This document shows positions 12,001-17,890 of a stretch of 25,494 nt of DNA, piece by piece; positions within the stretch are counted from its first letter, which is position 1, and the number at the start of each line of letters is the position of its first letter. The translations under genes were made by a program, and so were the position numbers. This DNA is from a virus, in the IMG/VR virus record IMGVR_UViG_3300021085_000196, positions 1-25,494 of that record, one strand, 5' to 3'. The notes beneath the pieces were generated by a model. The model was not told the origin of the DNA. It was given only the letters and a program-made list of their open reading frames with translations, and ran no database searches.

Positions 12001-13777
12001 GTTGTGCATCATCTGTGCCGGTTCCTATAGCATATGAAAAAATCATATTACCTGTAAATGTACTATCAGTATAATCAGCATAACTTACACCGGTATTATC
12101 AAATAATTCAAATAATGGTTGTTGATTAGCTAGTGTTTTTTCTTGTGTTAGATTCCAGGTTGTTCCGTTGTAATAAAACATACGTCCTTGATAATCTTGG
12201 CCGTTTAGTGCTAACACTGTTTCATTTTCTAAAGGATTAGAATCTTCTTCCTCTATTAAACTTATTTGTCTACGACCTTTATGAGTAAGAAATTTTATTT
12301 TAAATATTTTTCCTGCTTCGCGAATATCTTCTTCAGCAGTAAATAATACTCTCATGCCATCAACTAAATCAATACCATCTATGTTATAGCCTACTGATCC
12401 TTCAATTGTTGAGAAAATATCCTTTGTAAATGTATCAATTAAGTCAACATTTGTTTTATTAACTATACCAAAGTTCATTAACTTTAAATCTGCATTAAAT
12501 TCGATAATTGGTCTAGTAGCACGTTGTGCTTGGTCAATACTAATAGTTTGTCCGTTTGCTAATGCACTTTGTTCAATTACATCTTTATGGAACCATCGAT
12601 TATAACGACTCCACATATTTCTGTCTAAGCTACCTCTATTAATAATAATATAATCTTTAGATGCAGGATAACCATTTGCATTAGCAAACGGTAGTCTATC
12701 AAATGCGTTTATATCAAAAGGAACATCTTTATTTTCTGAATATGCTCCAGGTATTTCTAAATCTGTTTCTTTAATTAAGCGAATAGAACTGCCTACACCT
12801 TCTACATAAAAGTCGCCTTGACTGTAAATTTCAGGAGTCACAAATCCTGCAAATGATATTTTCATACCATTAGATAAACTTAATCCGTCTTTTGTAGTGT
12901 AACTAGTTTTTCCAATTACTTCTCGACTAACATCAATCTCGGTATTTTCTTCAATGTCTCGAATTTGTATTAATCCAGTATTATTAATATCGTCATCTGC
13001 AACATAATATAATATTTCCGGAGTATCATTTCTCACAGTAATTGTAATAGTGCCTTTTTCAACTGCTTGGTCACTAACACCGTCATTATAATTAAAACTA
13101 GATTCTAATGTACGCTTTGTTTTGAATGTTAAAGGTGCGCCAGGAGTTTCTATATCAAATGTGTATGTTTGTCCTCTATATAAAATTAATGTTGGATTAT
13201 TTACTAAATCATCTGTGCTGAAACTATAAGTGTTATTATCGACATTATTAATTAAACTTACAGCAATAGTACTTTCAACGCCTCGACTTTGTCCTGCAAT
13301 CCTTACTGTTTGAGGACCATAAGGAAGCCAATAATATTCACGGAAGTTTGTAAATTTATCCCAATCAATATTTGGGTTCCAAGCGTAATATTCCTGTGAG
13401 TTTAATACTTCTTGATTGTTAACGTCTCCGCCAAAACTGTTAATTTGGTTTAAATAATCGTTATAGTCTTTGTAAAAAGTTGTATTATCTAAATTATCTT
13501 TAATTAATGTAACTGGTTCAAATTGATAGTTTTCTCTTTGTACTGATACATCACCTACATAGTTGTCATCGGCGTTGTATGCTTTTGATACCTTCTTACC
13601 ATAATATCCGTTAAGTTTTTCAGCTACACCAGGTTGTGTAAGCTGATCTAATGTAGATTGTAAAAACTTTTTGTTAGCGTCAGTTCTAAAAAACTTAGGA
13701 AGAAATTTTTCACTTTTTCTATTAGTATTACCATCAGCCGGTAATGGATATTCGCTTTGGTCGTTTTCGTAAGCCAT
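1..13777 (-). CDS. Giant virion structural protein downstream of gp6 (C-terminus outside the window)
   Basis: The reading frame is open from the ATG at 13775-13777 to the left edge. I checked every codon and saw no in-frame TAA, TAG or TGA, giving at least 4592 residues (roughly 500 kDa). It starts inside the gp6 stop codon (TAATG), so translation is probably coupled to gp6. The N-terminus (MAYENDQSEYPLP, then a KFLPKFFRTD motif near residue 25) resembles very large structural proteins that follow gp6 in marine T4-like phages. Visible inside are FG-GAP-like propeller stretches (about residues 2070-2180 and 3110-3400), four short aromatic/glycine modules resembling CBM5/12, and glycine-rich GSGYT repeats near residues 3770 and 4110-4190. 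No signal peptide or catalytic motif was recognised. Its place after gp6 matches T4 gp7, but I see no clear gp7 similarity. A baseplate-peripheral, adhesin-like role is inferred. Confidence 0.88.
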   Translation of the reverse strand, partial: MAYENDQSEYPLPADGNTNRKSEKFLPKFFRTDANKKFLQSTLDQLTQPGVAEKLNGYYGKKVSKAYNADDNYVGDVSVQRENYQFEPVTLIKDNLDNTTFYKDYNDYLNQINSFGGDVNNQEVLNSQEYYAWNPNIDWDKFTNFREYYWLPYGPQTVRIAGQSRGVESTIAVSLINNVDNNTYSFSTDDLVNNPTLILYRGQTYTFDIETPGAPLTFKTKRTLESSFNYNDGVSDQAVEKGTITITVRNDTPEILYYVADDDINNTGLIQIRDIEENTEIDVSREVIGKTSYTTKDGLSLSNGMKISFAGFVTPEIYSQGDFYVEGVGSSIRLIKETDLEIPGAYSENKDVPFDINAFDRLPFANANGYPASKDYIIINRGSLDRNMWSRYNRWFHKDVIEQSALANGQTISIDQAQRATRPIIEFNADLKLMNFGIVNKTNVDLIDTFTKDIFSTIEGSVGYNIDGIDLVDGMRVLFTAEEDIREAGKIFKIKFLTHKGRRQISLIEEEDSNPLENETVLALNGQDYQGRMFYYNGTTWNLTQEKTLANQQPLFELFDNTGVSYADYTDSTFTGNMIFSYAIGTGTDDAQLGFPLTYRSIENVGDVVFNFDLLKRTFTYTDTNLETVSLGTDNGFLHKHSSRENFVSVNGWTKASSESTQRVLRQYTATRNQKNFIVDVYNDSAFLTDLNIRVTVNNDFKFEGVDFSIVNIDNNAVVQFNSELQTNDIVVLRSRSAATKNENGVYEIAGNLERNPLNNDVTSFTLGEVNEHVSSIVQEADSFFGNFPGVGNLRDIANPSQYGRRFLQHTGPINLALYHLTDKSANIVKSIDFARREYAKFKRLFLQTSTQLGFDGTPKAHVDLIFKELNKNKTSSLPFYFSDMVPTGGARLFTYTGIPNNKFYALSEAYDITKSDIKAVTVYVNDEQLIYGEQYSFNTDGFCEIEVPLTEDDQITIYEYENTDGSFVPPTPTKLGMYPKFVPQKFIDNSYLEPTEVIQGHDGSITRAYGDYRDDLLLEFEKRIYNNLKVSYDETVIDINDFIPGANRNTSISKDQIDTVMLKDFASWLSVVGDVDYTDFSFYERANKFTYNYSSMASPTGQQLPGYWRAIYKQAFDTDRPHTHPWEMLGFSIKPTWWETQYGPAPYTSNNLLMWQDLEKGIIAQPNVVKQIVDKYKRPNLTTYIPVDEQGNLLSPLDSGYAQNYVNRLTRSTFVFGDEAPVETAWRRSSEYAFSLFKAWVLLQPAKIIGLGFDRLRVQRNSADQIVYSETGKRIRLQDLVFPNNSTLETRTRIYTSGFVNLIANYLASNILVNYQEYQDNVKSITNQMAFKIGGFTDKSKFNLILDSRTPLSEGNVFVPDENYEVILQTSSPVELVTYSGVVIEKASSGYILRGYDSTRPSFTYYNFQPNEKDPIVNVGGISDSYVEWDSNQRYIEGSVVRNNGQFYKTTAGHTSTQVFDVSKFVKLSSLPQVGGRSAIFRTKFDKVFPQELPYGTLLKTTQEVVDFLIGYGEHLKDLGFVFDSFNNELETVENWKLSSKEFMFWTLQNWDSGALITVSPSAGKIQFKRDSLVVDNVFDTFYDYGLVKADGSKLKQEFCNIFRQDDNTFVLSLKNTADGIYSLKLPLVQKEHVVLLDNVTEFKDVIYDPEAGYRQERIRVLGYRTADWTGGLNIPGFVYDQAVTTEWTPYRDYAIGDVVKFKEFYYTATTKVGGTKDFVATNWYRLAEKPTPKLLTNLEYKTNQFADFYDLDTDNFDVGQQEVAQHLIGYQKRDYLANIINDDVSQYKFYQGMIQDKGTRNALTKLFDALGAADKESLEFYEEWAIRAGQYGAADGFDEIEFILDEENMKLSPQPVLLTDTITGDETDLVYRQRSSDVYVKPNEYTHTPFPTTYLSETPIKTAGYVRETDVRYVVRNKADILNLDIETVSEGDYIWVTFEGQEWNVYKHVDTVFTATGAVPLESNQAEIILDRISNFAIGSYIGLRNVADIDGFYEVVNVNLNRVTINLGESVLTEEETNLAGIVSTLISNRVGKLEDANKYAETDISKDELIWVDSVDDKNTWNVLKASNAYNFDEDITNPNNTADAFGDSIATDADNTFVAVGSPTDGEGKVHVYKREQDGSTVFGTLQPHQTLEPIANFDNGSSRYGDSVAMSPDGKHIVVGAPEATYVKSAFKDNFSFTSDYKLGSIVQYNGGLYKSRRRVFGRTDNVVFGTFDSVSRWRSELYKTYNNYLDLPILTTGDYPLKDVTTDHMLVRASADAFEGSNVGDRVYFDWNDLSNAYINQPGIDIVGLGMQIEEDGVIKPVTLTTRTDHGLQDGDAIILTDFANDNLTFRSDTFDNSDVNIPFDTIRQEGVKGLEGTTYYVKKLLDQQVELYRDPDLTVKLNGTVGFTGEPIGADPSNFNLGDGTIQGVIRKVNSPFNNTQPEITKAFLTETVHTIRRKVEDVFYIIDPVNTPNIPVTLTTTGVISTVNISVGDLIGQDNNTVIGTVNKINNNTIEVINVSGIFKTDGNLINKTSQTALEWTDLGSNTVPTDISTLIETGARVTTPTGNATVIYTRKELGRLVIYANDKNGVFDEDGELYINDQFLIGTYNRPLHDAIDRSDVLGGFWEIATDNSYIPGNTTSDNAYGLVISDVKNSYNPNAFTNPDATWRESTTRLPYNSSTQNALDNPVQVLGAIDQPFQKEVDLIRVLSHKSQGIAGDATEVDVLDSRWVVRMPKNVSDKVVSDPTTKVGVFLNDIRDVSGNLPDISDTGFGDDPYSIINTVQTPYDLWDGYIDFTHNSLIDFQVGDTVREGKTGATATVTYYQRDLNKCRIYVKDVAGIFTFGERYSGTVTEAMFLYKEVGIQQTFIGSTESRQLADEDIGKLAVFQHTENFVIPPKLTYAISSQTDEIADYETKFISGIEYQTWIEEFKPGLPRNPLVPSTENNDWQEVSNIPINVGRDASSFIKEGAFFVYSYNTETDNYDLVNGYILPNRENNRKLAADVKLINNDNFYRLVLNSEENHINDTDAVGGAGRVYFVIHGSNEFGEYNWQLGKNQNFKGVYSNTDSYYENQIVIYNDIFYKALTNLGDEEFDDTKWRLLSDHIDFVGYLPNTSGYVFPGDDSSIINLNTSTFGKTFDISKRGNTLATVAEYSTGNKLIIYTLKDNHFEYLTEFAAPQDSLGFGARVSVSNNGNLVAVSAPSTTGENLLQGKVYVYKNTSGTFNLHQTLESPNKELAEEFGLRLDFDGDQLIVTGSTSDIILETTFDRYLNRDTNSEATFNSKYVNDPQRELSVGQTTFDNGFTTHVSSVQDSGIVYLYENINDTLVFGQRLKYNNFNVKNFGKNAIVQDNTILVGLPALEGGKVAVYIKDSEARVWAVHRSPVIPVDINKMRGAFIYDTNKNVMLSRLDIIDPVLGKIAGIAEQELSYKTYFDPANYNIGNSSSKEALTSWNSKNVGKLWWDLSTVKFVDYHQGDIIYSNNIWGNLAQGASVDIYEWVESRVIPSQWDQRANTNQGIADGYSGQTKYGDAQYVEKDIYDNISQSFSKRYYFWVKDTKVVPNIEGRNRTGFDIANIIQDPAGQKLKFVTILGNDRFVVHNSNKLTNDNDVAINFRYWTINNQDNNIHTEYQIITDGLETSRPKDVIEEKWFDSLIGADKYNREVPDSSLSVKQKYGNQNRPRQSWFINRQEALKQFIERVNRVLINELAVDNLNLTKLTESDPLPSTLSGLYDSVIDTDEELRLVGTVRATQAILEPVVVDGSVTSVTLVNPGRGYKTPPKIVATGTGSGLELRANINTLGIITSVDVVNGGTYYKDDLTLSVRPLSTLVRADSTIGGAWSIYAWNDVTRTWSISSQRSYNVQDYWNYVDWYADGFSSLTAIDFLIDDFYQLNIIDDNIGDISKVSDVGSGGWILLEKIVNIDTPDYTTGYKTIGRENGTVEFSDKLYNTDQNSSTELRKILETVRDELFVDELANEYNQLLFASLRYVLSEQNYADWIFKTSFIKAKHNVGELKEKTTFQNDNLPSFEAYVEEVKPYKTKIREYLSAYDKLDNTQSVVTDFDLSPFYDPQRGEIISPKVTINDGVLSDINFDVNEFPQKNWIDNFTYSVTEILIESGGSGYTEVPSVIISGGGGTGATASAFIGSGQVKSIRVDNQGSGYTSIPTVNIEGTQAEDGEQPRVSIVLGNKKIRTINVKQKFDRITPNFETLNLKETETFISTGTELKIQLKWPLDLTKANVSVVIDGVEALDSEYSYNNESIKAAGETHTSEYGYIILERSRVTGTTIAVTYNKSYELLSAADRINLLYNPETGQYGKDLGQLMDGVDYGGVEVRSFEFGQDLGYDSRPWYTTEWDNYDENFDDESFPTTELQTSFTLSKPLEVDTTYNVYLNATRVDDINYDGSTKTYLADDGSTILALGNPNAIMKSLSTESDEYEVTTDASGLPVYKINIENVDEWEDYFQSGGTPEVAGVPADPEYNNGAISNVTGDGSDFFKREVTTNGVRIMGAGTVGGQTAVPDAWLEKVARMFELFLDPNGAGINEAFQRNLIKTLSGDAGTWHEGLPTLQRVARGAGADYTPNFLTDAGVISWNLTPLFDS
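1255..1470 (-). repeat. Glycine-rich GSGYT repeat pair near the visible C-terminal end of the giant protein
   Basis: Two consecutive units read E-S-G-G-S-G-Y-T-E-V-P-S-V-I-I-S-G-G-G-G and D-N-Q-G-S-G-Y-T-S-I-P-T-V-N-I-E-G. They are joined by an alanine/glycine stretch and a strand with V-K-S-I-R-V. A related, weaker unit (SVTLVNPGRGYKTPPKIVA) lies at about 2440-2515. Such GSGYT-x-x-P-x-V repeats are common in structural proteins of marine phages and probably form beta-solenoid or beta-sandwich segments. That fold is inferred. Confidence 0.6.
3601..4440 (-). other. FG-GAP-like beta-propeller region in the giant protein
   Basis: Residues about 3113-3393 contain successive short units of the type FGxxVSVSxxGNLVAVSAP followed by GKVYVYK, LHQTLESP and EEFGLRLDFDGD. 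Further on come GIVYLYE and FGKNAIVQDNTILVGLP with GGKVAVY. The alternation of FG-x-sv-(d/n)G-x-lv-vg-aP with a following vyvY strand is typical of FG-GAP/integrin-alpha-like propeller blades, which bind ligands or metal ions in adhesins. At least three blades are readable. The fold is inferred from the motif pattern only. Confidence 0.6.
4502..4615 (-). repeat. CBM5/12-like module 4 in the giant protein
   Basis: The module runs from Y-S-N-T-D-S-Y-Y-E-N-Q-I-V-I-Y-N-D-I-F-Y (about residue 3055) to D-D-T-K-W-R-L-L. The N-Q-I-V-I-Y-N-x-x-F-Y-K-A core matches the other copies except that N replaces the usual G. It lies just N-terminal to the second FG-GAP-like region. Confidence 0.45.
7091..7219 (-). 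repeat. CBM5/12-like module 3 in the giant protein
   Basis: The module starts with D-Y-K-L-G-S-I-V-Q-Y-N-G-G-L-Y-K-S (about residue 2187) and ends with F-D-S-V-S-R-W-R-S-E-L. It lies immediately C-terminal to the first FG-GAP-like stretch and has the cleanest G-x-I-V-x-Y-N-G-x-x-Y-K signature of the four copies. Confidence 0.45.
7240..7560 (-). other. FG-GAP-like repeat pair in the giant protein
   Basis: Residues about 2073-2180 contain two adjacent units: DAFGDSIATDADNTFVAVGSP followed by GKVHVYK and LQPHQTLEP, then RYGDSVAMSPDGKHIVVGAP. These are close to the FG-GAP blade consensus and to the blades near residue 3200, including the shared VYVYK and HQTLE stretches. Two blades alone do not close a propeller. 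The rest may be diverged, or blades may pair with another chain. Confidence 0.6.
8594..8713 (-). repeat. CBM5/12-like module 2 in the giant protein
   Basis: The module begins with W-T-P-Y-R-D-Y-A-I-G-D-V-V-K-F (about residue 1689), continues with FYYTATT and ends with the typical tail D-F-V-A-T-N-W-Y-R-L. It has the same spacing of aromatics and glycine as the other three copies, with F in place of the usual YNG turn. Confidence 0.45.
9371..9490 (-). repeat. CBM5/12-like module 1 in the giant protein
   Basis: This module of about 40 residues starts at about residue 1430 with W-D-S-N-Q-R-Y-I-E-G-S-V-V-R-N-N-G-Q-F-Y-K and ends with F-V-K-L. The pattern Y-x2-G-x2-V-x-Y/N-N-G-x2-Y-K followed by a hydrophobic end about 20 residues later recalls chitin-binding type 3 (CBM5/12) modules. 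It recurs three more times downstream in the same protein. Sugar binding is inferred. Confidence 0.45.
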
Positions 13778-16700
13778 TAGTAACTATAGCCTCCACTTGA
13801 TGAACTAGATGATCCAGAGGAACTACTTGAATTATTTGATCCTGCTGAACTTGAATTAGACACACTACTTGAGCTGCCTGAATATGATGCTGGTGTTGAT
13901 ACTGCTACTCCTGGAGAGCTTACAATATTTGACTGTACTGTTGTTGTTTCGTCTGCATATATTGCGCCATTGGCTTTTAATTTTGACGCAGTAAGCGATG
14001 TTACAACTTCAATATTTTCTACTGTAGCAGAACTTACAAATATTTCATCCGCTTCTGATTTAACTTCAAACATGCTTCCAAAAGTTAAACCTTCTTGCAA
14101 AGGAACAATTACAAAAGCAGACAAATTAGGTGCTATTTTACTCATTACATATGTACTAAGTTCAGTAAAATAAAATGTGTCTCCGAACTCCCAATTTTCA
14201 ATTGCAAAAAACTCATTAATAGCACCTATTACAGATGCTTTAATTTCGTTATCGTTTACAACACGATTAGGATTTTTAACTATTTTAAATGTTGCTTTCA
14301 AATCTTCAGACGAGTCCTTTCCAAATAATACTTTGTACTTAACCGGATGATAAATTACTTCGTCACTGATTGACTTTATTGAATTAATATCTTCGCCAAA
14401 GTTTACAAAAAGTGCATCACTACTTGGTGCTAGTGGTTTTATAGTCGAACTACTCTGTAAATATTGTCTAAATGCAGTATCATACTGTTTTGTTAGCATA
14501 TAGACATCGATTATATTTGAACTACTAGGATCTATTCTATTGCTTTCGTCCGCAGCATGTTCGTATTGGAAAATAATATCGTCTCTACCTTCGTATGCAC
14601 GATAATTTACAACTAGTTCTAATAATTCGGTAGTTGTATTATATACTTTAAATATGTCTTTATCAATTATATAAAATACACTGTTGTCAGGATAAGTTGT
14701 TACACCATTATCTATAATTTCTTGCTCATTTAAAACTGGTTTTATTAATTCGCTTGTAGAATTAACATATCTAAAGTCGTCGATGTTATCAGTTGTTATG
14801 TACTCTTTTAAAAATATAAATTTATTTTTATCGTTAGTAGTAACAAACTTTGTAAAAATTTCTGGATCATCAACTACGCCATCGTCATCTGAATCAAAAA
14901 AACCAATTTCTACTTTTTTACTATCTACATATCCTTCTGCATCTCTGTATTCTTTTATAATTTCCCAATTAAAAGGTACAGTAAACGGAGTAAGTGCATA
15001 CCCACTTGCAATTGGTTGCGTATTAATACTCATCAAACTAATTTTATCTTTTACAATTTGATTAGTTATTGGATCATAAACTTTGTCCGAACTATCATAA
15101 TAAAATCTTATTTCTTTATCACTTTCGAATACGTATCTCTGTCCTCTGGAAGTAATAGTGTAGGTTTCTCCGTCAGTTTCAAATAATAATAACCAACTTG
15201 AATCAAGATTTTGATTTGTTAGATCTCCTGTTTTACCTGTACTAAACAAAGACTGAGTATCAAGATTTGGTTCTAATACTACACGCCAAGTTGTAGTATT
15301 GAAATCATATCGTAGACCAAAAGTTTTATATGTAAACACTTGATCAATAATTTGTGTTTGAATCTGAGTTTCAATACCTGTCACAAATACTGGTTTAATT
15401 TCTGTAAGTAATGGAGCAGTATTTAAGTCACCGTTAATTGCACCAGGTATTATATCGTTAAGAATAATGGCGCCTAGGCCTTCGTTTGTATTATCAACAC
15501 CAGGGCCGTTAACACTTACAACCTTAGTCCATTTATAAGTAGTAGAGCCTGGATGATCAGCAGGTCCAGCCATTATAGTGCCATCTGGCATAAAATGATA
15601 ACCTTGCGGCGCAGTAAATTTTAACATTGATCCTGGTTCTAAAAATTGTAATGTTGAACCAGTAAACGACCCTGTTCTTAATTTAGACAAATCTGTATCT
15701 GTTAAGTATCCAGTTGAAATATTTTGTGCTTTAGTTACTTGATTCCAACGTGCGCCTAAATCGCTTACTAATATTTTAGAAAACTTTGCATAGTAAAAAT
15801 TCTTAGTTTTATAATCACTTATAATTCTTTCAATTTGATTTTTTATTACGCCTTCAATATCTGTTCGTGTATTAAATGTAAAATTTTCTTTACTAGTAAG
15901 ATTTTGTGTGTAAATTACGCCATCTTTACCGTATAAGTTTGTTTTACTATATTTTCCGGTTGCATCAAGTAAGTCATAATATCTACTAATACCGCTTGAT
16001 GTTCTGTTCACACTTTTTACTTTTATAATTTCTTGACTAACTGCTAACGGCGCAATATTATAATCTTCACCTGTAACCATTCTATTTTGTGTATAGTATG
16101 TTGCAGGAGCGTTTGCTTTTATTTCTTCATTTGTTTCTGAAGTAGTGCCGTTGTCAATTGTATATTTTAATTCTAAACCAATAGTAAGTTTTTCGCTAGT
16201 ACCTGATTTACTTTGATACGGTATACTAATTGTAATATTAATTAATTCATCTGGTGTAATTACATAGCTTTTATTTTCACTAACTCTATAATAAACTTTA
16301 AAGTTACCTTTAGGAAGTTCACCGAATGTTCCGTCACTAAAAATTAAACTAATTCTATCTTCAACTCTAGTTAGCACTGAATAAATGTTTCTTATGTTTT
16401 TACTTAAACTGTTATAAACAATATTATTGCCTTCAATTGCATCAACTTTTGTCCACAATTCTGATTCATTGCCTATACTATCTAACTTGTATAGCCAAGT
16501 GTCAGTGTTGTTTACATCTATTGCATCAAGTGCAACTACTTGGTTAGTAGAAGGATTAGAAACATTAAAGTTTCCTTGATCTAATCTACCTTGTCTAAAG
16601 TGTGCAAAAAATCCTGTATTTGAGCTTCCTGCGCCTTGGCCGTCATCTCTATATAAAAAAGCAAAGTTATTGCCTGGCAACGGTGCTTCTTCTGTAATTT

Positions 16701-17367
16701 CTGTGTTTTCTAAACCAGTCGATACTATTTCAAAATTTGTATTTCTTCCGTCAACACTTTTACTAAATGCAAATACAGGAATATCTGTATTTGTTCCGTT
16801 TACTCTATATTGTTCTGCACTTACTCCATTTACTGTTGCTGTTTTTACAGGACGACCATATACTGAGTTTGCAGGAAGTGACGAATTTAAAACTTTAATA
16901 AATTGTTCGTACCAATCTTGATTTGAAATGTCGTTCCAGAGTACAGTTTGTCCTGATAAGTTAGTGCCATTAGAATCATATAATTCTTCAGTAGTGCTTA
17001 CAGTTTCAAATTTTAGTAATCCATTAGCTGCTTGGTTACGTTTAGGATTATAGGAAAGCAATCTTGCTAAACGTAATACACTTTCGCGGCGTTCTGCTAA
17101 TTCTAAGAAATTTTCACGAGCATTTAAATCAATACGATAGCTAATATTTTGACCTAGGAAAGCTATAAGGTCAATTAATGCTAAGTATTCACTTGATTCA
17201 ATATAGTCATTAAAATCCTCTGGATAATTTTGACGTATATAGTTAATCATAGTTCTACGCAAATTGTCAAAGTCATAGCTTTGGAAATCTGCGTTACGGA
17301 ATGATTGGTAGACTCGCTTCCAATCTTCCGCTAGTAATAATCTGTTCTGTCTGTCTGTGCTTGACAT
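13777..17367 (-). CDS. 6: Baseplate wedge subunit gp6
   Basis: This 1196-residue protein matches the gp6 family: the N-terminal region (RQNRLLLAEDWKRVYQSFRN, then DLIAFLGQNISYRIDLNARE around residues 65-85) and the C-terminal region with KYKVLFGKDSS and FGDTFYFTELSTYVM are typical of T4-like gp6 wedge proteins. In T4, gp6 forms the inner wedge ring that ties baseplate wedges to the hub. The protein is far longer than T4 gp6 (about 660 residues), so the middle is expanded. The last 40 or so residues are almost all Ser, Gly and Asn, ending SSSGGYSY. The start is supported by an AAGGAAAG ribosome site at 17373-17380, 5 bases before the ATG. A late-promoter motif lies upstream. The stop overlaps the start of the giant gene by one base. 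Confidence 0.95.
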   Translation of the reverse strand: MSSTDRQNRLLLAEDWKRVYQSFRNADFQSYDFDNLRRTMINYIRQNYPEDFNDYIESSEYLALIDLIAFLGQNISYRIDLNARENFLELAERRESVLRLARLLSYNPKRNQAANGLLKFETVSTTEELYDSNGTNLSGQTVLWNDISNQDWYEQFIKVLNSSLPANSVYGRPVKTATVNGVSAEQYRVNGTNTDIPVFAFSKSVDGRNTNFEIVSTGLENTEITEEAPLPGNNFAFLYRDDGQGAGSSNTGFFAHFRQGRLDQGNFNVSNPSTNQVVALDAIDVNNTDTWLYKLDSIGNESELWTKVDAIEGNNIVYNSLSKNIRNIYSVLTRVEDRISLIFSDGTFGELPKGNFKVYYRVSENKSYVITPDELINITISIPYQSKSGTSEKLTIGLELKYTIDNGTTSETNEEIKANAPATYYTQNRMVTGEDYNIAPLAVSQEIIKVKSVNRTSSGISRYYDLLDATGKYSKTNLYGKDGVIYTQNLTSKENFTFNTRTDIEGVIKNQIERIISDYKTKNFYYAKFSKILVSDLGARWNQVTKAQNISTGYLTDTDLSKLRTGSFTGSTLQFLEPGSMLKFTAPQGYHFMPDGTIMAGPADHPGSTTYKWTKVVSVNGPGVDNTNEGLGAIILNDIIPGAINGDLNTAPLLTEIKPVFVTGIETQIQTQIIDQVFTYKTFGLRYDFNTTTWRVVLEPNLDTQSLFSTGKTGDLTNQNLDSSWLLLFETDGETYTITSRGQRYVFESDKEIRFYYDSSDKVYDPITNQIVKDKISLMSINTQPIASGYALTPFTVPFNWEIIKEYRDAEGYVDSKKVEIGFFDSDDDGVVDDPEIFTKFVTTNDKNKFIFLKEYITTDNIDDFRYVNSTSELIKPVLNEQEIIDNGVTTYPDNSVFYIIDKDIFKVYNTTTELLELVVNYRAYEGRDDIIFQYEHAADESNRIDPSSSNIIDVYMLTKQYDTAFRQYLQSSSTIKPLAPSSDALFVNFGEDINSIKSISDEVIYHPVKYKVLFGKDSSEDLKATFKIVKNPNRVVNDNEIKASVIGAINEFFAIENWEFGDTFYFTELSTYVMSKIAPNLSAFVIVPLQEGLTFGSMFEVKSEADEIFVSSATVENIEVVTSLTASKLKANGAIYADETTTVQSNIVSSPGVAVSTPASYSGSSSSVSNSSSAGSNNSSSSSGSSSSSSGGYSY

Positions 17368-17392
17368 ACTTGCTTTCCTTTATTTGATACAG

Positions 17393-17400
17393 TATTTATT
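17393..17400 (-). promoter_or_regulatory. Late promoter motif upstream of gp6
   Basis: The minus strand reads AATAAATACTGTATC, matching the T4-like late-promoter core NATAAATA and also the CT following it. It lies in the 61-base gap between gp25 and gp6, 25 bases upstream of the gp6 start, with the ribosome site in between. Recognition by gp55-bearing RNA polymerase is inferred. Confidence 0.65.
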
Positions 17401-17428
17401 AAGATTAGAAAAGTACGTATTTAATTCT

Positions 17429-17875
17429 CTAGACAAGAATTGCATTGTCTTCATCAAATTTTAAACGCATACTTTCTGATATATTATATGGCAAATATGT
17501 TAATGTACACTCTATCATTATACCACTTTCATAAGTATCTACTGTAACTTGATCTACTTGTACTCTTGGATCATAGTTAATAACTTCTGTAACATTATCA
17601 GCTATTGCATTTCTTAATGCAGCAGTCATTGGTTCAAATAATACGTCCCATATAATAGTACCAAAAGCAGGATTTTCTAATTTTTCGCCTACTCGTATAT
17701 GAAAGTGGTTGATAATGTCTTGTTTTATTAGAGCAATGTCGTAAAGATTAAAACTACCGCTTTCGCTGTTTACAGTAGAAATGCCTTTGTATGCTCTACT
17801 TTCAATCGGAGCCGAAGGCCGTTTATTAGTTTTTACTTGTATTTCTTTATATAATTTTTTCTCTTGTGTGCTCAT
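17429..17875 (-). CDS. 25: Baseplate wedge subunit gp25
   Basis: This 148-residue protein belongs to the gp25/lysozyme-like baseplate wedge family, whose members help trigger sheath assembly on the baseplate. It has no lytic role despite the old family name. The signature region is visible in residues about 42-82: the helix LYDIALIKQDIINHFHIRVG, then GEKLENPAFGT, I-I-W-D and LFEP. The C-terminal part carries D-P-R-V and the strand MIECTLTY. Length is close to T4 gp25 (132 residues). The start lies 15 bases after the gp5 stop. The ribosome site is weak (AGGG about 10 bases upstream), suggesting read-through translation from gp5. No separate promoter is seen. Confidence 0.93.
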   Translation of the reverse strand: MSTQEKKLYKEIQVKTNKRPSAPIESRAYKGISTVNSESGSFNLYDIALIKQDIINHFHIRVGEKLENPAFGTIIWDVLFEPMTAALRNAIADNVTEVINYDPRVQVDQVTVDTYESGIMIECTLTYLPYNISESMRLKFDEDNAILV

Positions 17876-17890
17876 AACGTATTTACCCTA

